Below, in pieces: positions 34,855-43,208 of a stretch of 64,000 bases of DNA. The stretch covers positions 43,603-107,602 of the forward strand of contig JAFLCK010000017.1 in assembly GCA_017303615.1 (NCBI GenBank), written 5' to 3'. Numbering within the stretch: position 1 is the first letter of the stretch; each line of letters begins with the position of its first letter. Source of the DNA: Obscuribacter phosphatis_A. GTDB lineage: Bacteria > Cyanobacteriota > Vampirovibrionia > Obscuribacterales > Obscuribacteraceae. Position numbers and translations under genes: made by a program. The notes beneath the pieces are model-generated. The model was not told the origin of the DNA. It worked only from the letters and a program-made list of their open reading frames with translations, and did not search any database.

Positions 34855-37847
34855 CTAGTCTTATCCGATCGCGACCGAGTTTTGGCAAGATAGATCTCTA
34901 TTTCTTCTAGAAAACTGGACAAATTAGCCGAGACTGAGCCCAATAAGATTGTGGCTGTGCCGACTTTTCCTTGACGCAATTCTTCTTCCAGATCTTTCAG
35001 TAAGTGCTGCAGATGTTGGGCTTGCACTGTGGCGCAGACGCCTTTGAAGCCATGGGCACGGTCGGCAGCTAGGGCAAAGTCACCGAGTTGCAAGGCTTCC
35101 TTGATTTGTTTGGTATAGTCTCGTCCCTGCTCTTTAAATAACTGCAAGAGCTGCACATGCTCTGGTCCGTAGTTCTTTGATAACTTGGGCAAATCAAGTT
35201 GATTCTCATAGATATCGCTTGCCGTGGTGTCTTCGTTCATGACTGTGATGGACGCTAGTCTTGGTTGGGGAGGTAGATTGAAATGTCCGTCATCAAGCCA
35301 TTTATTCAAGAGATTGACGACATTCTCAGATATGATCGGCTTGGGCAGAAAATCGTCCATGCCTGCTTTACTGAACTTTTCTTTGACCAGGCTAAAGGCG
35401 CTGGCGGTGACGGCTATGATTGGAGTCCAACGGCCATTTGCCGACTGCTTTGCTCTGATTTCTTTGCAGGTCTCAAAGCCGTCCATGCCAGGCATCTGGC
35501 AGTCTAAAAAGATGATGTCATAGTCTTTCTGCTCGGCTAGAGTAATGGCTTCCTGACCGCTTGCAACTGTATCGGCATCGATACCCAGTTGCATCAGTAA
35601 AAGTCTTGCCACCCTCAAGTTAATGGGGCTATCGTCTGCAATCAAAGCTAATCTTTCACCCTTTGACTGACCATAATCGCTACTAAGTTCGGGCTTTAAT
35701 CCAGCTCTATCGGTCGGTGCCGGTTGCCCGGAAGAGATGGCTTGTAATTCCACTCCTTTGAGGGCCGCCAAAAGGTGGGTGAATTTCACTGGACAGGTGA
35801 GATATACACAATCGGGATGATTACTTCTGTGCAGATCTAGACTCATAATCGGGTCATTGATTATGATCACCTTCTTGAAGCGGCACTCTAGAAAGCTTTT
35901 ATCTCTTAGCCATTGTTTGGGAATTTTACCCATACTAATCAGATAGGCTTCTTGCGCCTGCGTATTTTCTTCTTCTAAAAGACAACTCACTTGAGCCCAA
36001 GGTGTTGCTGTGGTTTGGGCCCTTACTTTGAGACCGACATTGCTTAGATAACGAGCCAGACGCTCGGTCATATGGCGGCTGCGACCGACTAATATGATCG
36101 TCCTGCCGAAAAGATTGCGCATATCGAGTAGCGGCGATATTGTTGAAGGTGCAGTATGTGCCGCCTTGGACAGCTTGACAGTAAAGCTGAAATCAGAGCC
36201 GTTGCCTGGTTCGCTTTCAATATCTAGAGTACCGCCCATTAGTTCAACTAGGTTTTGCGAAATACTGAGACCTAGACCGGTGCCGCTTTTGAAGCCCTCA
36301 ATCGAAGTATCTTGCACAAAGGGCTCAAAGACTCTTTGTCTTATTTCTGGTGAAATTCCTATGCCCGAATCCATCACCGAGAAACGCACTGTACATGTCT
36401 TTTCGTCTTCGCTAACCATGTTGGCACTAAGGACGATGCCGCCGATTTCGGTAAACTTGATGGCATTGCTCAAAAGATTGAAGAGTACCTGCTTGGTTCT
36501 CTGTCCGTCTAACACCAAGGCTTCGGGCAGAAAGGGATCCAGATAAGTAAGAAAGAATAGCTGTTTTCCTTCCGCTTGCGGTGCGACAACATTGGCGGTG
36601 CCGTCGAGAAGTGCCTTCAGTGAATGTGGTTCTAGAATAAGTTCCAGTTTGCCCGCTTCTATCTTGGAAAAATCAAGGACATCGTTAATTACTCCAAGCA
36701 AGCTTTGTCCTGCTTCGGCAACGACGCTCAAATATTCGCGGGCTGTCTCAGGCAGATCCATAGCCAAGAGAAGCTGTGTCATACCTAGTACGCCGTTAAG
36801 AGGTGTTTTTAGCTCGTGAGAAATATTGGCTACGAAAGAAGACTTTAGTCTGGAAGCTTCTTCGGCGCTCTCTTTCGCTTTAGATAGAGCCGTCATCAAG
36901 TTGTGCTGCGATTCCATATCGGTGCAGGTCAGGCACCAATCGCTGGCTGTTTCTTGTACTGGTAAGCCTCTAATTAGATGCCAGCGAAACTGACCTTGTT
37001 TATTGCGCAGTCTCACCTCTAAGTCGAGCGGTGTTTTTTCTCTCATAGACTGCTCCCAGATTCTTTCGAATTTATCGAGATCTTCCGGGTGGACTATTTC
37101 TTGCCAAAACTTATTGCTTTCGCTAAAGCCTGCGTAGTGCTGAAAGCGCCCGTTACAATAGGCAATCTTGCCTTCGTTTGAAACTTTAGCAATTAAGTGA
37201 GGAGATGTTTCACAAACTATGCGAAAGACCTTTTCGCTTTCAGCAAGTTTGTCTTTAGACCGCTGATTTTCCTTGACCAAGTTAGACAGGGTCAGTACTT
37301 TTTGGGCCAGTTCTTCTTTTAGTTTTTTCTGAGTATTGATTTCGGTGCAGGTGCCGAACCATTTTGTAATATTGCCTTTGGGGTCGACATAGGGCAAGGC
37401 GCGGGTGAGATACCAGCGGCTATGCTGATCATAACCAGATTTGATGCGAAACTCCAACTCAAACGGATTGCCGGTAGCCACAGCTTCCAACCATGCATCC
37501 TGCACCATTTGGCGGTCTCTGATATCAACTGCGGCAAGCCAACCCGAGCCAAGTGAGGCGCTTATCTCTAGACCAGTGTATTCTGAAAAGCGCTCATTTA
37601 TATAGACTGCCTCTCCCTTTTTGTCGCTGATAAAGAGAAAGGTCGGCGAGTATTCGATTAGCTTTATAAAGGGCGCGAAATTGCTTTTCAGGTCTTGCAG
37701 ACTGGAATTCTCTTCTTCGGCTAAGAGCATAAGATGGACAAGGTGATTACGCAGTCCGTCGGAGAAACCGCGGTCGCGGCTCCTCTCTAGAACGTTCCAG
37801 ACCGGCTTTCTCAGCAGCTTCAGTAATCTTTTGTTGAATTCAGTCAT
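34851..37847 (-). CDS. PAS-PAS hybrid sensor histidine kinase with receiver and HPt domains
   Basis: Numbered from the ATG at 37847 (a TTG at 37874 is also in frame), the order is: helical N-terminus, PAS 1 (about 55-170), PAS 2 (about 205-320), HisKA with His344 in ANISHELKTPLN, HATPase with N box LLSNAIKF and G boxes DSGIGI and GTGLGLSI (to about 560), a degenerate receiver (580-700) lacking the phosphoacceptor, a true receiver with Asp782 in IIFLDCQMPG, and an HPt with His932 in RAHGFKGVCA. There is no membrane segment, so it probably senses a cytoplasmic signal. The chain His-Asp-His makes it ready to pass phosphate to a separate receiver. The two receiver-kinase fusions on either side are the obvious candidates. 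Confidence 0.93.
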   Translation of the reverse strand: MTEFNKRLLKLLRKPVWNVLERSRDRGFSDGLRNHLVHLMLLAEEENSSLQDLKSNFAPFIKLIEYSPTFLFISDKKGEAVYINERFSEYTGLEISASLGSGWLAAVDIRDRQMVQDAWLEAVATGNPFELEFRIKSGYDQHSRWYLTRALPYVDPKGNITKWFGTCTEINTQKKLKEELAQKVLTLSNLVKENQRSKDKLAESEKVFRIVCETSPHLIAKVSNEGKIAYCNGRFQHYAGFSESNKFWQEIVHPEDLDKFERIWEQSMREKTPLDLEVRLRNKQGQFRWHLIRGLPVQETASDWCLTCTDMESQHNLMTALSKAKESAEEASRLKSSFVANISHELKTPLNGVLGMTQLLLAMDLPETAREYLSVVAEAGQSLLGVINDVLDFSKIEAGKLELILEPHSLKALLDGTANVVAPQAEGKQLFFLTYLDPFLPEALVLDGQRTKQVLFNLLSNAIKFTEIGGIVLSANMVSEDEKTCTVRFSVMDSGIGISPEIRQRVFEPFVQDTSIEGFKSGTGLGLSISQNLVELMGGTLDIESEPGNGSDFSFTVKLSKAAHTAPSTISPLLDMRNLFGRTIILVGRSRHMTERLARYLSNVGLKVRAQTTATPWAQVSCLLEEENTQAQEAYLISMGKIPKQWLRDKSFLECRFKKVIIINDPIMSLDLHRSNHPDCVYLTCPVKFTHLLAALKGVELQAISSGQPAPTDRAGLKPELSSDYGQSKGERLALIADDSPINLRVARLLLMQLGIDADTVASGQEAITLAEQKDYDIIFLDCQMPGMDGFETCKEIRAKQSANGRWTPIIAVTASAFSLVKEKFSKAGMDDFLPKPIISENVVNLLNKWLDDGHFNLPPQPRLASITVMNEDTTASDIYENQLDLPKLSKNYGPEHVQLLQLFKEQGRDYTKQIKEALQLGDFALAADRAHGFKGVCATVQAQHLQHLLKDLEEELRQGKVGTATILLGSVSANLSSFLEEIEIYLAKTRSRSDKTS

Positions 37848-37921
37848 TATTTCAAGGCTTTGCTCGCTGCTCAAAGTTTCTGGCTAGACTTTCTGAAAAA
37901 CTTCCTGGTTAAACTTTTAGC

Positions 37922-39256
37922 TTAAACTTTTTGCTCCAAATATATGCTGGCTTTGACTAGGGCTTGCGAGAGTTCATCGGCTGTCTGATAGCGGGCATAG
38001 GGATCTTTATCGATACATTTATAGACGATTTCTTCCATAACGGGCGGCACGCAGGCCATCAGTAAAGGCTCTCTAGGGGCTGTTCCTCTGATATGCATGT
38101 TCAATATTTCATAGTAGGAATCAGCTTGAAAGGGGAGTTCACCGGTCAGTGTTTCGTACATCGAGATACCCAGTGAATAAATATCGCTTCGTTCATCAAG
38201 GCTTTTGCCCATGCACTGTTCAGGGCTCATATATGAAGGCGATCCGACCACTTCTCCGGTGCAAGTCAGTTTTACCAGCCTCTCCATACCGTCGAAACTC
38301 TTGCAGAGACCAAAGTCGACCACCTTGAGATGCCCTTCATCGCTGAGAATGAGATTGCCCGGCTTAAGATCCCGATGCAATATTCCGGCTTGGTGCACCA
38401 TTTTTAGTGCTTCGCAAGCCTGCAGAAAGAGCGGAATGCAATCTTTTGCCTTGAGCTTGCCACGAATACTGATTAGATTTTCTAGACTTTTGCCTTGGCA
38501 GAAGTCCATTACCATAAAGGGCTCACCTAGTTTGGTGACGCCAAAATCAAATACCGAAATCAAATTTGGATGATTGAACTGGCTCAATGTGCTGGCTTCG
38601 TGGCGGAAGCGTGCCACCACCGCTGCATCGGCCGCCAGCTCGGGATGCAAAATCTTGATTGCCACAGGGCGATTCATAAAAATATGTCGCCCCTTATAGA
38701 CAATTCCCATGCCGCCGCGTCCAAGAACTTTTTCTACCTGGTAGCGCTCGCCAATAATGGTGTTCTGAGAGCCGCTGGCCATCTGTTCCTTAAGCAGTTC
38801 GCCGGCTAGGGCTTCCCTTTTGCTCGGTGTTCTTTCCGGCTCCTTAGAGGTGCTGCGCAACTCGCGAGCAATATACTTTTCACCCGCATTAACCAACTTA
38901 ATAGCTGAATAAAGATCTTCGCCGGACATTTTTTTCAGACAGTAGCCATCGACACCGGCTTTGAATGCCGAGTCCATTAGGTCCACGTCTTCTGCACCAG
39001 TAAAGACGATTACTTTTGTTTTTGGCAGCGCTTCTTTGACCTTGCGGGCGGCAGTGATGCCGTCAACTTTGGGTAAGCCTATATCCATCAAAATAATGCT
39101 CGGCTTGGTAACCAGTGCTTGCAAAATAGCACTGACTCCATCTGCGCTCTCGGCCACCAGTTCCACATCGGGAAAGGTCTTGAGAGCAAATTTCATACCT
39201 AGTCTGGTTACGGCTTCATCTTCCGCAATCAGCACAGAAATGGTGTCTGAAGACAT
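37922..39256 (-). CDS. receiver-Ser/Thr protein kinase fusion (RD type)
   Basis: Same architecture as the gene at 33457: receiver 5-125 with Asp58 (LMDIGLP) and Lys in YCLKKM, a polar linker to about 165, and a Hanks-type kinase 170-440 with GRGGMGIVY, Lys201 in VAIKIL, Asp296 in HRDLKPGN and DFG Asp314. Here the HRD motif is intact. An activation segment with TGEVVGSPSYMSPEQC is normal. No membrane or PASTA segment follows. It lies about 75 nt upstream of the hybrid kinase on the same strand and is probably co-transcribed with it. Promoter-like sequence TATAAAAT lies about 26 nt before the ATG. Confidence 0.92.
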   Translation of the reverse strand: MSSDTISVLIAEDEAVTRLGMKFALKTFPDVELVAESADGVSAILQALVTKPSIILMDIGLPKVDGITAARKVKEALPKTKVIVFTGAEDVDLMDSAFKAGVDGYCLKKMSGEDLYSAIKLVNAGEKYIARELRSTSKEPERTPSKREALAGELLKEQMASGSQNTIIGERYQVEKVLGRGGMGIVYKGRHIFMNRPVAIKILHPELAADAAVVARFRHEASTLSQFNHPNLISVFDFGVTKLGEPFMVMDFCQGKSLENLISIRGKLKAKDCIPLFLQACEALKMVHQAGILHRDLKPGNLILSDEGHLKVVDFGLCKSFDGMERLVKLTCTGEVVGSPSYMSPEQCMGKSLDERSDIYSLGISMYETLTGELPFQADSYYEILNMHIRGTAPREPLLMACVPPVMEEIVYKCIDKDPYARYQTADELSQALVKASIYLEQKV

Positions 39257-39561
39257 TCAGCACCGTCCTTTTGATATATGAATTTTATACCGCCGTACCT
39301 AATATCAGTATGTCATGGGCCGGTAGGTTCGTAAAGTGAATCAGTCGGTAATTTAATCGGCAAAATCGCGAAAATCTCCCCCAATTGGGTGATTTACTGC
39401 CGCACTCCATACCCCAAATTTATAACCGAAAACAGCTTCGCGCCGCCGCTGTTGCAAAATAGTGAACAATTTCGCCCTCTGTAATTGTGCTTGGTTTCTC
39501 GAAACCTTTGTCCAGATTAAATTTGAGACAGATGACCACTTTGCACTTTCGGGATTGGTAA
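39257..39561. other. 305-nt intergenic region upstream of the signalling island
   Basis: No credible gene is seen. On the minus strand it carries a -10-like TATAAAAT (complement of 39282-39289) about 26 nt before the receiver-kinase start, without a convincing -35. GGTTTC-TC-GAAACC at 39493-39506 is a small perfect inverted repeat not followed by a T-run. The region probably holds the promoter of the 39256-34851 pair. Confidence 0.4.
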
Positions 39562-40305
39562 TTAGGGTTCCCGACAAACTCTATTCATACTTTTGTCAAT
39601 TGCTTGGGCGATGGTTCGATAATTTTCGGCTTCTTGTATTTTCTCTTGGTCTCTCACCACCAAATAAAGATTCCAATAAATTGACGAGGCTTTGGTGCTC
39701 TTCTCTATATTGTTCTTCTTAATAATGTCCAAGCCCTGCTTTAGATAGCTTTCTGCCTTGGCAAATTCTTGATAGCGTTTGTCTTTTTCTTCAAAACCCG
39801 AACCTTTCATATAGAGCGCCATGGCCAGATTGTTTAGATCTCTGGCTATGATTGGGTCATCGGCTTTGAGATATTGTTTGTCATGATCCAAGACACTTTG
39901 GTAGACGACAATGGCTGCCTCTATTTGAAAGGCGTCTCTATGTAGGTCGCCTAGTTTACGGCTTGTCTCGGCCCAGGCATGATTATATTCATTATGTTTG
40001 AGCGGCCAGGTCTCAGCCATTTGTTGGGTCATCAGCTTCATTGCTTCGTCAAAGCGCTGGCTTTCCCAAAGACAATCGACAAGTGTATCTCTAGCCTGCC
40101 AGACATCGCTCATTTTGTGATCAGGGTCGCCCAGTACTTTATCGTAGCGCAGCTGAGCCAATTCCAGTTGATTTTTCACCTGGTCGTCGTAGCGATTGTT
40201 CTTTTGATATTCGATTGATTGATAACGACTGGGAAAAGTAGCACCAATGACGATGGCAAAGACTGCTATGACAAAAAATACTTGCATGGCAAATACTTTC
40301 TTCAT
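39562..40305 (-). CDS. membrane-anchored TPR protein, third gene of the HTTM module 1
   Basis: A 247-aa protein with one N-terminal membrane helix (about 8-24, no clear cleavage site) followed by helical repeats of TPR type: VWQARDTLVDCLWESQRFDEAMKL, then AETSRKLGDLHRDAFQIEAAIVVYQSVL, then DLNNLAMALYMKGSG and AESYLKQGLDII. It is likely exposed outside the cytoplasmic membrane. Its start overlaps the stop of the HTTM gene by 4 nt (ATGA type), so it is translationally coupled to it. A similar TM-TPR gene stands beside the second HTTM gene (48891-49655). Confidence 0.8.
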   Translation of the reverse strand: MKKVFAMQVFFVIAVFAIVIGATFPSRYQSIEYQKNNRYDDQVKNQLELAQLRYDKVLGDPDHKMSDVWQARDTLVDCLWESQRFDEAMKLMTQQMAETWPLKHNEYNHAWAETSRKLGDLHRDAFQIEAAIVVYQSVLDHDKQYLKADDPIIARDLNNLAMALYMKGSGFEEKDKRYQEFAKAESYLKQGLDIIKKNNIEKSTKASSIYWNLYLVVRDQEKIQEAENYRTIAQAIDKSMNRVCREP

Positions 40306-41672
40306 GTGGCTGCACCTCCGCTAACAATGTCTGCCGCTGCTTTTGATTTATTGATGCCGAACCAATAGTCGGAAGTGCTTGTAAAAAAGGAATAAATCAT
40401 CGAGACAAGCAGTGAGATGACCGGGATATAGCCCAAAACACCAAGTGGAAAGAGAAGAGGGGAAGAAATGCTGGCTGCGCGAAAAGCATCGAAACCGGCT
40501 AGCCATTTCTTATCGCCGTCATAATACATGACTTGTCCGTCAATATTTTCCAGACCAGCTTCTTCCAAGAATTCTCTGTTCTCTGGGGCTCTGGCATCTA
40601 CCGGCTTGAGACGGCCGAGCATGTCCATGCGGTGCAGAAAGCCTATATATTTTACGCAGCCGAGATTGTCACTATCAAAAACCATGACATGAGGCGGACC
40701 AAATTTGGCTTCTACCCAAGCTTTTAGCTTGTTCCACATTTTGGTCATGTCTTCCGGGTCGATGAACAATATATAGGTAAACATAAAGGCCCATTCAAAC
40801 ATAGGCAAATTCATAAAATACTCGATGCCTAGGTGCAACAAAACACCGGTGAGCATTACCCAGTAGCGAGCCGGTTTCCACCATATGAGGTTCCAGATAA
40901 TAAACTCAATAAAAAGAGTGCCCCAGGTGGATAACTGATAAAACCAGAGCTGGTCGAGAAAATGCGGAATCGGGAAGCGGATGATGTCGTCGTAACGCAC
41001 GGCATAATAAACCGCCGTGCCGTCGTTCCACTTAGAGCCTTCTATTTTGCAGAGCCAGGTATGCATGTAGGCAATACTCAATTGCAGCTGAATCAGTCTC
41101 TGCGCCCAGGGGGCGCTGTAGACAGCCTGAAAGCCTGTTTTTCTCCAGTCTTGCTTGAGTGATTTGAGCAAGGCATCAATTGAAAGAGCATCACCGCAAT
41201 TACTCATGGCTAAGCACATTGCTGTGATGCGAATATAGTTGTCACCGGCGTTCTGGTTTAATTCGAAATGGTGACCAAAAGACATAATCAACAGGAAAAC
41301 AAGCCAGCTTGATAGACGGGTGAAAAAGCCTAAAGTCATACAGACAGCTGCGGCAATCAGTACATAAAAGCAGCCGTAAATATATTTGTCTTCGTTGGGA
41401 AAAAGGAGCAACAGATCGAACATGTGGTCGTTATGCCAATAGAGCGGAATCATGTCTCTAATTGGAATGAGATTGTTCTTGCTGTAGTAAATATCGAAAT
41501 CAGGCCAAATATGTATGACCAGGTTTTCTAAAATTATCAAGCCAAAAAGTATGCGAAAGACGGCAATGGCAATCGGTGATCTCGGTTCGAACCAGAAGCG
41601 ATCCCATTGCTCCAGCCAGCGCGGTCTTTGCAGTTGTTTGTCTGTCTTATTACTTGCTTGACTGGACATCAT
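40302..41672 (-). CDS. HTTM domain (vitamin K-dependent gamma-carboxylase-like) membrane protein with degenerate DUF393-like tail
   Basis: Residues about 15-310 form the HTTM domain, a multi-helix membrane enzyme fold shared with vitamin K-dependent gamma-glutamyl carboxylase: FWFEPRSPIAIAVFRILFG at the start, TLGFFTRLSSWLV, FELNQNAGDNYIR, then QRLIQLQLSIAYMHTWLCKI, WNDGTAVYY and the GTLFIEFI segment. The substrate is unknown. Residues about 325-400 look like a DUF393/DCC thiol-redox domain (FDSDNLGC, YDGDKKWLAG), but the first Cys of the DCC motif is missing. Two more membrane helices end the protein. It overlaps the upstream partner gene by 23 nt and the downstream TPR gene by 4 nt. Confidence 0.85.
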   Translation of the reverse strand: MMSSQASNKTDKQLQRPRWLEQWDRFWFEPRSPIAIAVFRILFGLIILENLVIHIWPDFDIYYSKNNLIPIRDMIPLYWHNDHMFDLLLLFPNEDKYIYGCFYVLIAAAVCMTLGFFTRLSSWLVFLLIMSFGHHFELNQNAGDNYIRITAMCLAMSNCGDALSIDALLKSLKQDWRKTGFQAVYSAPWAQRLIQLQLSIAYMHTWLCKIEGSKWNDGTAVYYAVRYDDIIRFPIPHFLDQLWFYQLSTWGTLFIEFIIWNLIWWKPARYWVMLTGVLLHLGIEYFMNLPMFEWAFMFTYILFIDPEDMTKMWNKLKAWVEAKFGPPHVMVFDSDNLGCVKYIGFLHRMDMLGRLKPVDARAPENREFLEEAGLENIDGQVMYYDGDKKWLAGFDAFRAASISSPLLFPLGVLGYIPVISLLVSMIYSFFTSTSDYWFGINKSKAAADIVSGGAAT

Positions 41673-42276
41673 CTAATCCTGCTAGATCTTGCGCGGTAAC
41701 TTTATAGGTCAGTAACAGTCCTTGGTTCGTATGTTCCGGCAGTTCATCGCGATAAACCCAGTGCTTGGGGTCGGGTGGCGGTGTGTCATGATACTGGAAG
41801 AACATTGTCACCGTATCTGGTGGATTATCTTTGTCGTAATTTGCTCTTGCGATAAAGCGGGCAATACTTGGATAGAAGGGACGACCAGAGGGCCAGGCAA
41901 AATTGTCTATAAAGAGTTTGCGCATTTTTTCTCTCTTGAATTTTGTCAGCAGATCCATTTTTTGGGTGCGCGGAAACTCATAGAGCTTGGAGGTGCCGTC
42001 GGCAAAAGTTATGAAGGCATTGCAGTGCACATTGGTGTCGCGCACATCGGGAGAGAAAAGACTCCAGCATTGCACCCAACCAGTTGAAGCCATGATGGGC
42101 CAGGTGTACTGAGTAAACTTCCATTTCTCAGGAAAGACTTTGTCGGGCAAAAGCCAGGCAATGACAACGACGAAAAAAGTCGCCAAATAAAGGCTGATAA
42201 TTGTGCGCTCAAACTCGCTTGCCTTGCGAATGCGAGGAGCTGGTGCCTTCTTTGTGCTATCTGTACATTCGCTCAT
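41650..42276 (-). CDS. single-pass HTTM-partner protein (DUF5819-like layout), module 1
   Basis: A 208-aa protein with one membrane helix (about 26-44) followed by a soluble domain on the outside. Motifs shared with the proteins at 42397 and 50563 are W-x-LFSPD-x-R (WSLFSPDVRDTN), FADGTSKLYEFPR, and IARFIARANYD, then a Pro-rich YHDTPPPDPKHWVYRD. The helix followed by [WF]xx[LV]F[AGS]P is the layout of DUF5819 proteins, which also occur beside HTTM genes in other bacteria (stated from memory). It overlaps the HTTM gene by 23 nt, so the two are coupled; it may be the substrate or a lumenal subunit. Confidence 0.75.
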   Translation of the reverse strand: MSECTDSTKKAPAPRIRKASEFERTIISLYLATFFVVVIAWLLPDKVFPEKWKFTQYTWPIMASTGWVQCWSLFSPDVRDTNVHCNAFITFADGTSKLYEFPRTQKMDLLTKFKREKMRKLFIDNFAWPSGRPFYPSIARFIARANYDKDNPPDTVTMFFQYHDTPPPDPKHWVYRDELPEHTNQGLLLTYKVTAQDLAGLDDVQSSK

Positions 42277-42396
42277 TGTCTTGTATTATGAGAGTGCGGG
42301 AAAGTGAGTTTCTAAGTGTAGTCTGCCTTTTGAGCTCTGATCATACCTCACTTTCTTACCCAGAAAGCAGGCGTTTCTAAAGCAATAAAGGGTTTT

Positions 42397-43065
42397 GTGG
42401 AAAAGGGCATTTACAATAGCGGAAACGACTCTCACGACAGTGTTGAAGGCTCTCTTGCCGCCGGCTACAGTGATTGTTTCAAAGCCGCTTCCCTCCTACC
42501 GCCGCGTCGAAAGAAACCCCAGGCCTATCAGTATTTTTCCTATAATGCCGCCCTTCTTTCATTTCTCTCTATTGCTTTTCTGATGGGGCTTTCAGAGCTG
42601 CCATTCTTTACTTATCCAGAAGGGCGCAAGATAAGAACAGTCTTTGCACCTCTCAACTTAAGGCAGTTTTGGCGGCTCTTTGGTCCAGATCTGCGCACAT
42701 ATAATTTCCATACACTCTTGGTTATCGAATTTGCCGACGGCACCCTCAAATATCGAGAAGTGCCTAGAATGGAGCTGCTTTCGGTACAGGAGCGCTTTAT
42801 TCATGAGAAGTTACGCAGTATCTTTTCGCATTTTTTGCCGGTAGAAATAAACAAAGTCTTTTTTCCTGCGGTGGCTAGATATTATGCCCGCGCTAATTTT
42901 GATGCCGAAAATCAGCCGGTGAAAATAAGCTTCTATTTTTTGTATCACGAAACGCCGCCACCAGACACGAAGAATTGGGTCTATCGTGATCAGTCCCCCT
43001 ATCACACAAGAAAAATCCTGCATTTTGTCTATAGAGTGATGCCATCAGATCTGGTGTCAAACTAG
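42397..43065 (+). CDS. single-pass HTTM-partner paralogue, divergent from module 1
   Basis: A paralogue of the 41650-42276 protein, encoded divergently 120 nt away: a longer polar N-terminus (about 48 residues), one membrane helix (about 50-68), then WRLFGPDLRTYN, FADGTLKYREVPR, ARYYARANFD and YHETPPPDTKNWVYRD. It has no HTTM gene of its own, so it might share the enzyme of module 1 or act as an alternative partner. The start is GTG 42397 with AAAGGG 4 nt upstream. It ends before a strong bidirectional terminator at 43136-43161. Confidence 0.7.
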   Translation: MEKGIYNSGNDSHDSVEGSLAAGYSDCFKAASLLPPRRKKPQAYQYFSYNAALLSFLSIAFLMGLSELPFFTYPEGRKIRTVFAPLNLRQFWRLFGPDLRTYNFHTLLVIEFADGTLKYREVPRMELLSVQERFIHEKLRSIFSHFLPVEINKVFFPAVARYYARANFDAENQPVKISFYFLYHETPPPDTKNWVYRDQSPYHTRKILHFVYRVMPSDLVSN

Positions 43066-43135
43066 AAACTGGTTTCTCTATCTTAACCGCTCGTGGTGTC
43101 ATTTCTTTTCTTTCAAGGAAGTTGGTCTTAAAGGC

Positions 43136-43161
43136 AAAAGCCCCGCCGAAGCGGGGCTTTT
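43136..43161. terminator. bidirectional intrinsic terminator
   Basis: AAAAGCCCCGC and GCGGGGCTTTT form an 11-bp stem with a CGAA tetraloop, with a T-run on both strands. It separates the plus-strand gene ending at 43065 from the minus-strand collagen-like gene ending at 43209. Confidence 0.9.
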
Positions 43162-43208
43162 GATTTTGCTCAAGGAACCCATTGATTGGGCTCGGACTCG
43201 GACTTTGC

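Noticed and set aside
39493..39506. GGTTTC-TC-GAAACC inverted repeat as a terminator
   Set aside because: Stem of only 6 bp and no T-run on either strand.
39353..39577. Minus-strand 74-aa frame in the intergenic region
   Set aside because: Starts inside the end of the TPR gene, has no ribosome-binding site and no recognisable features.
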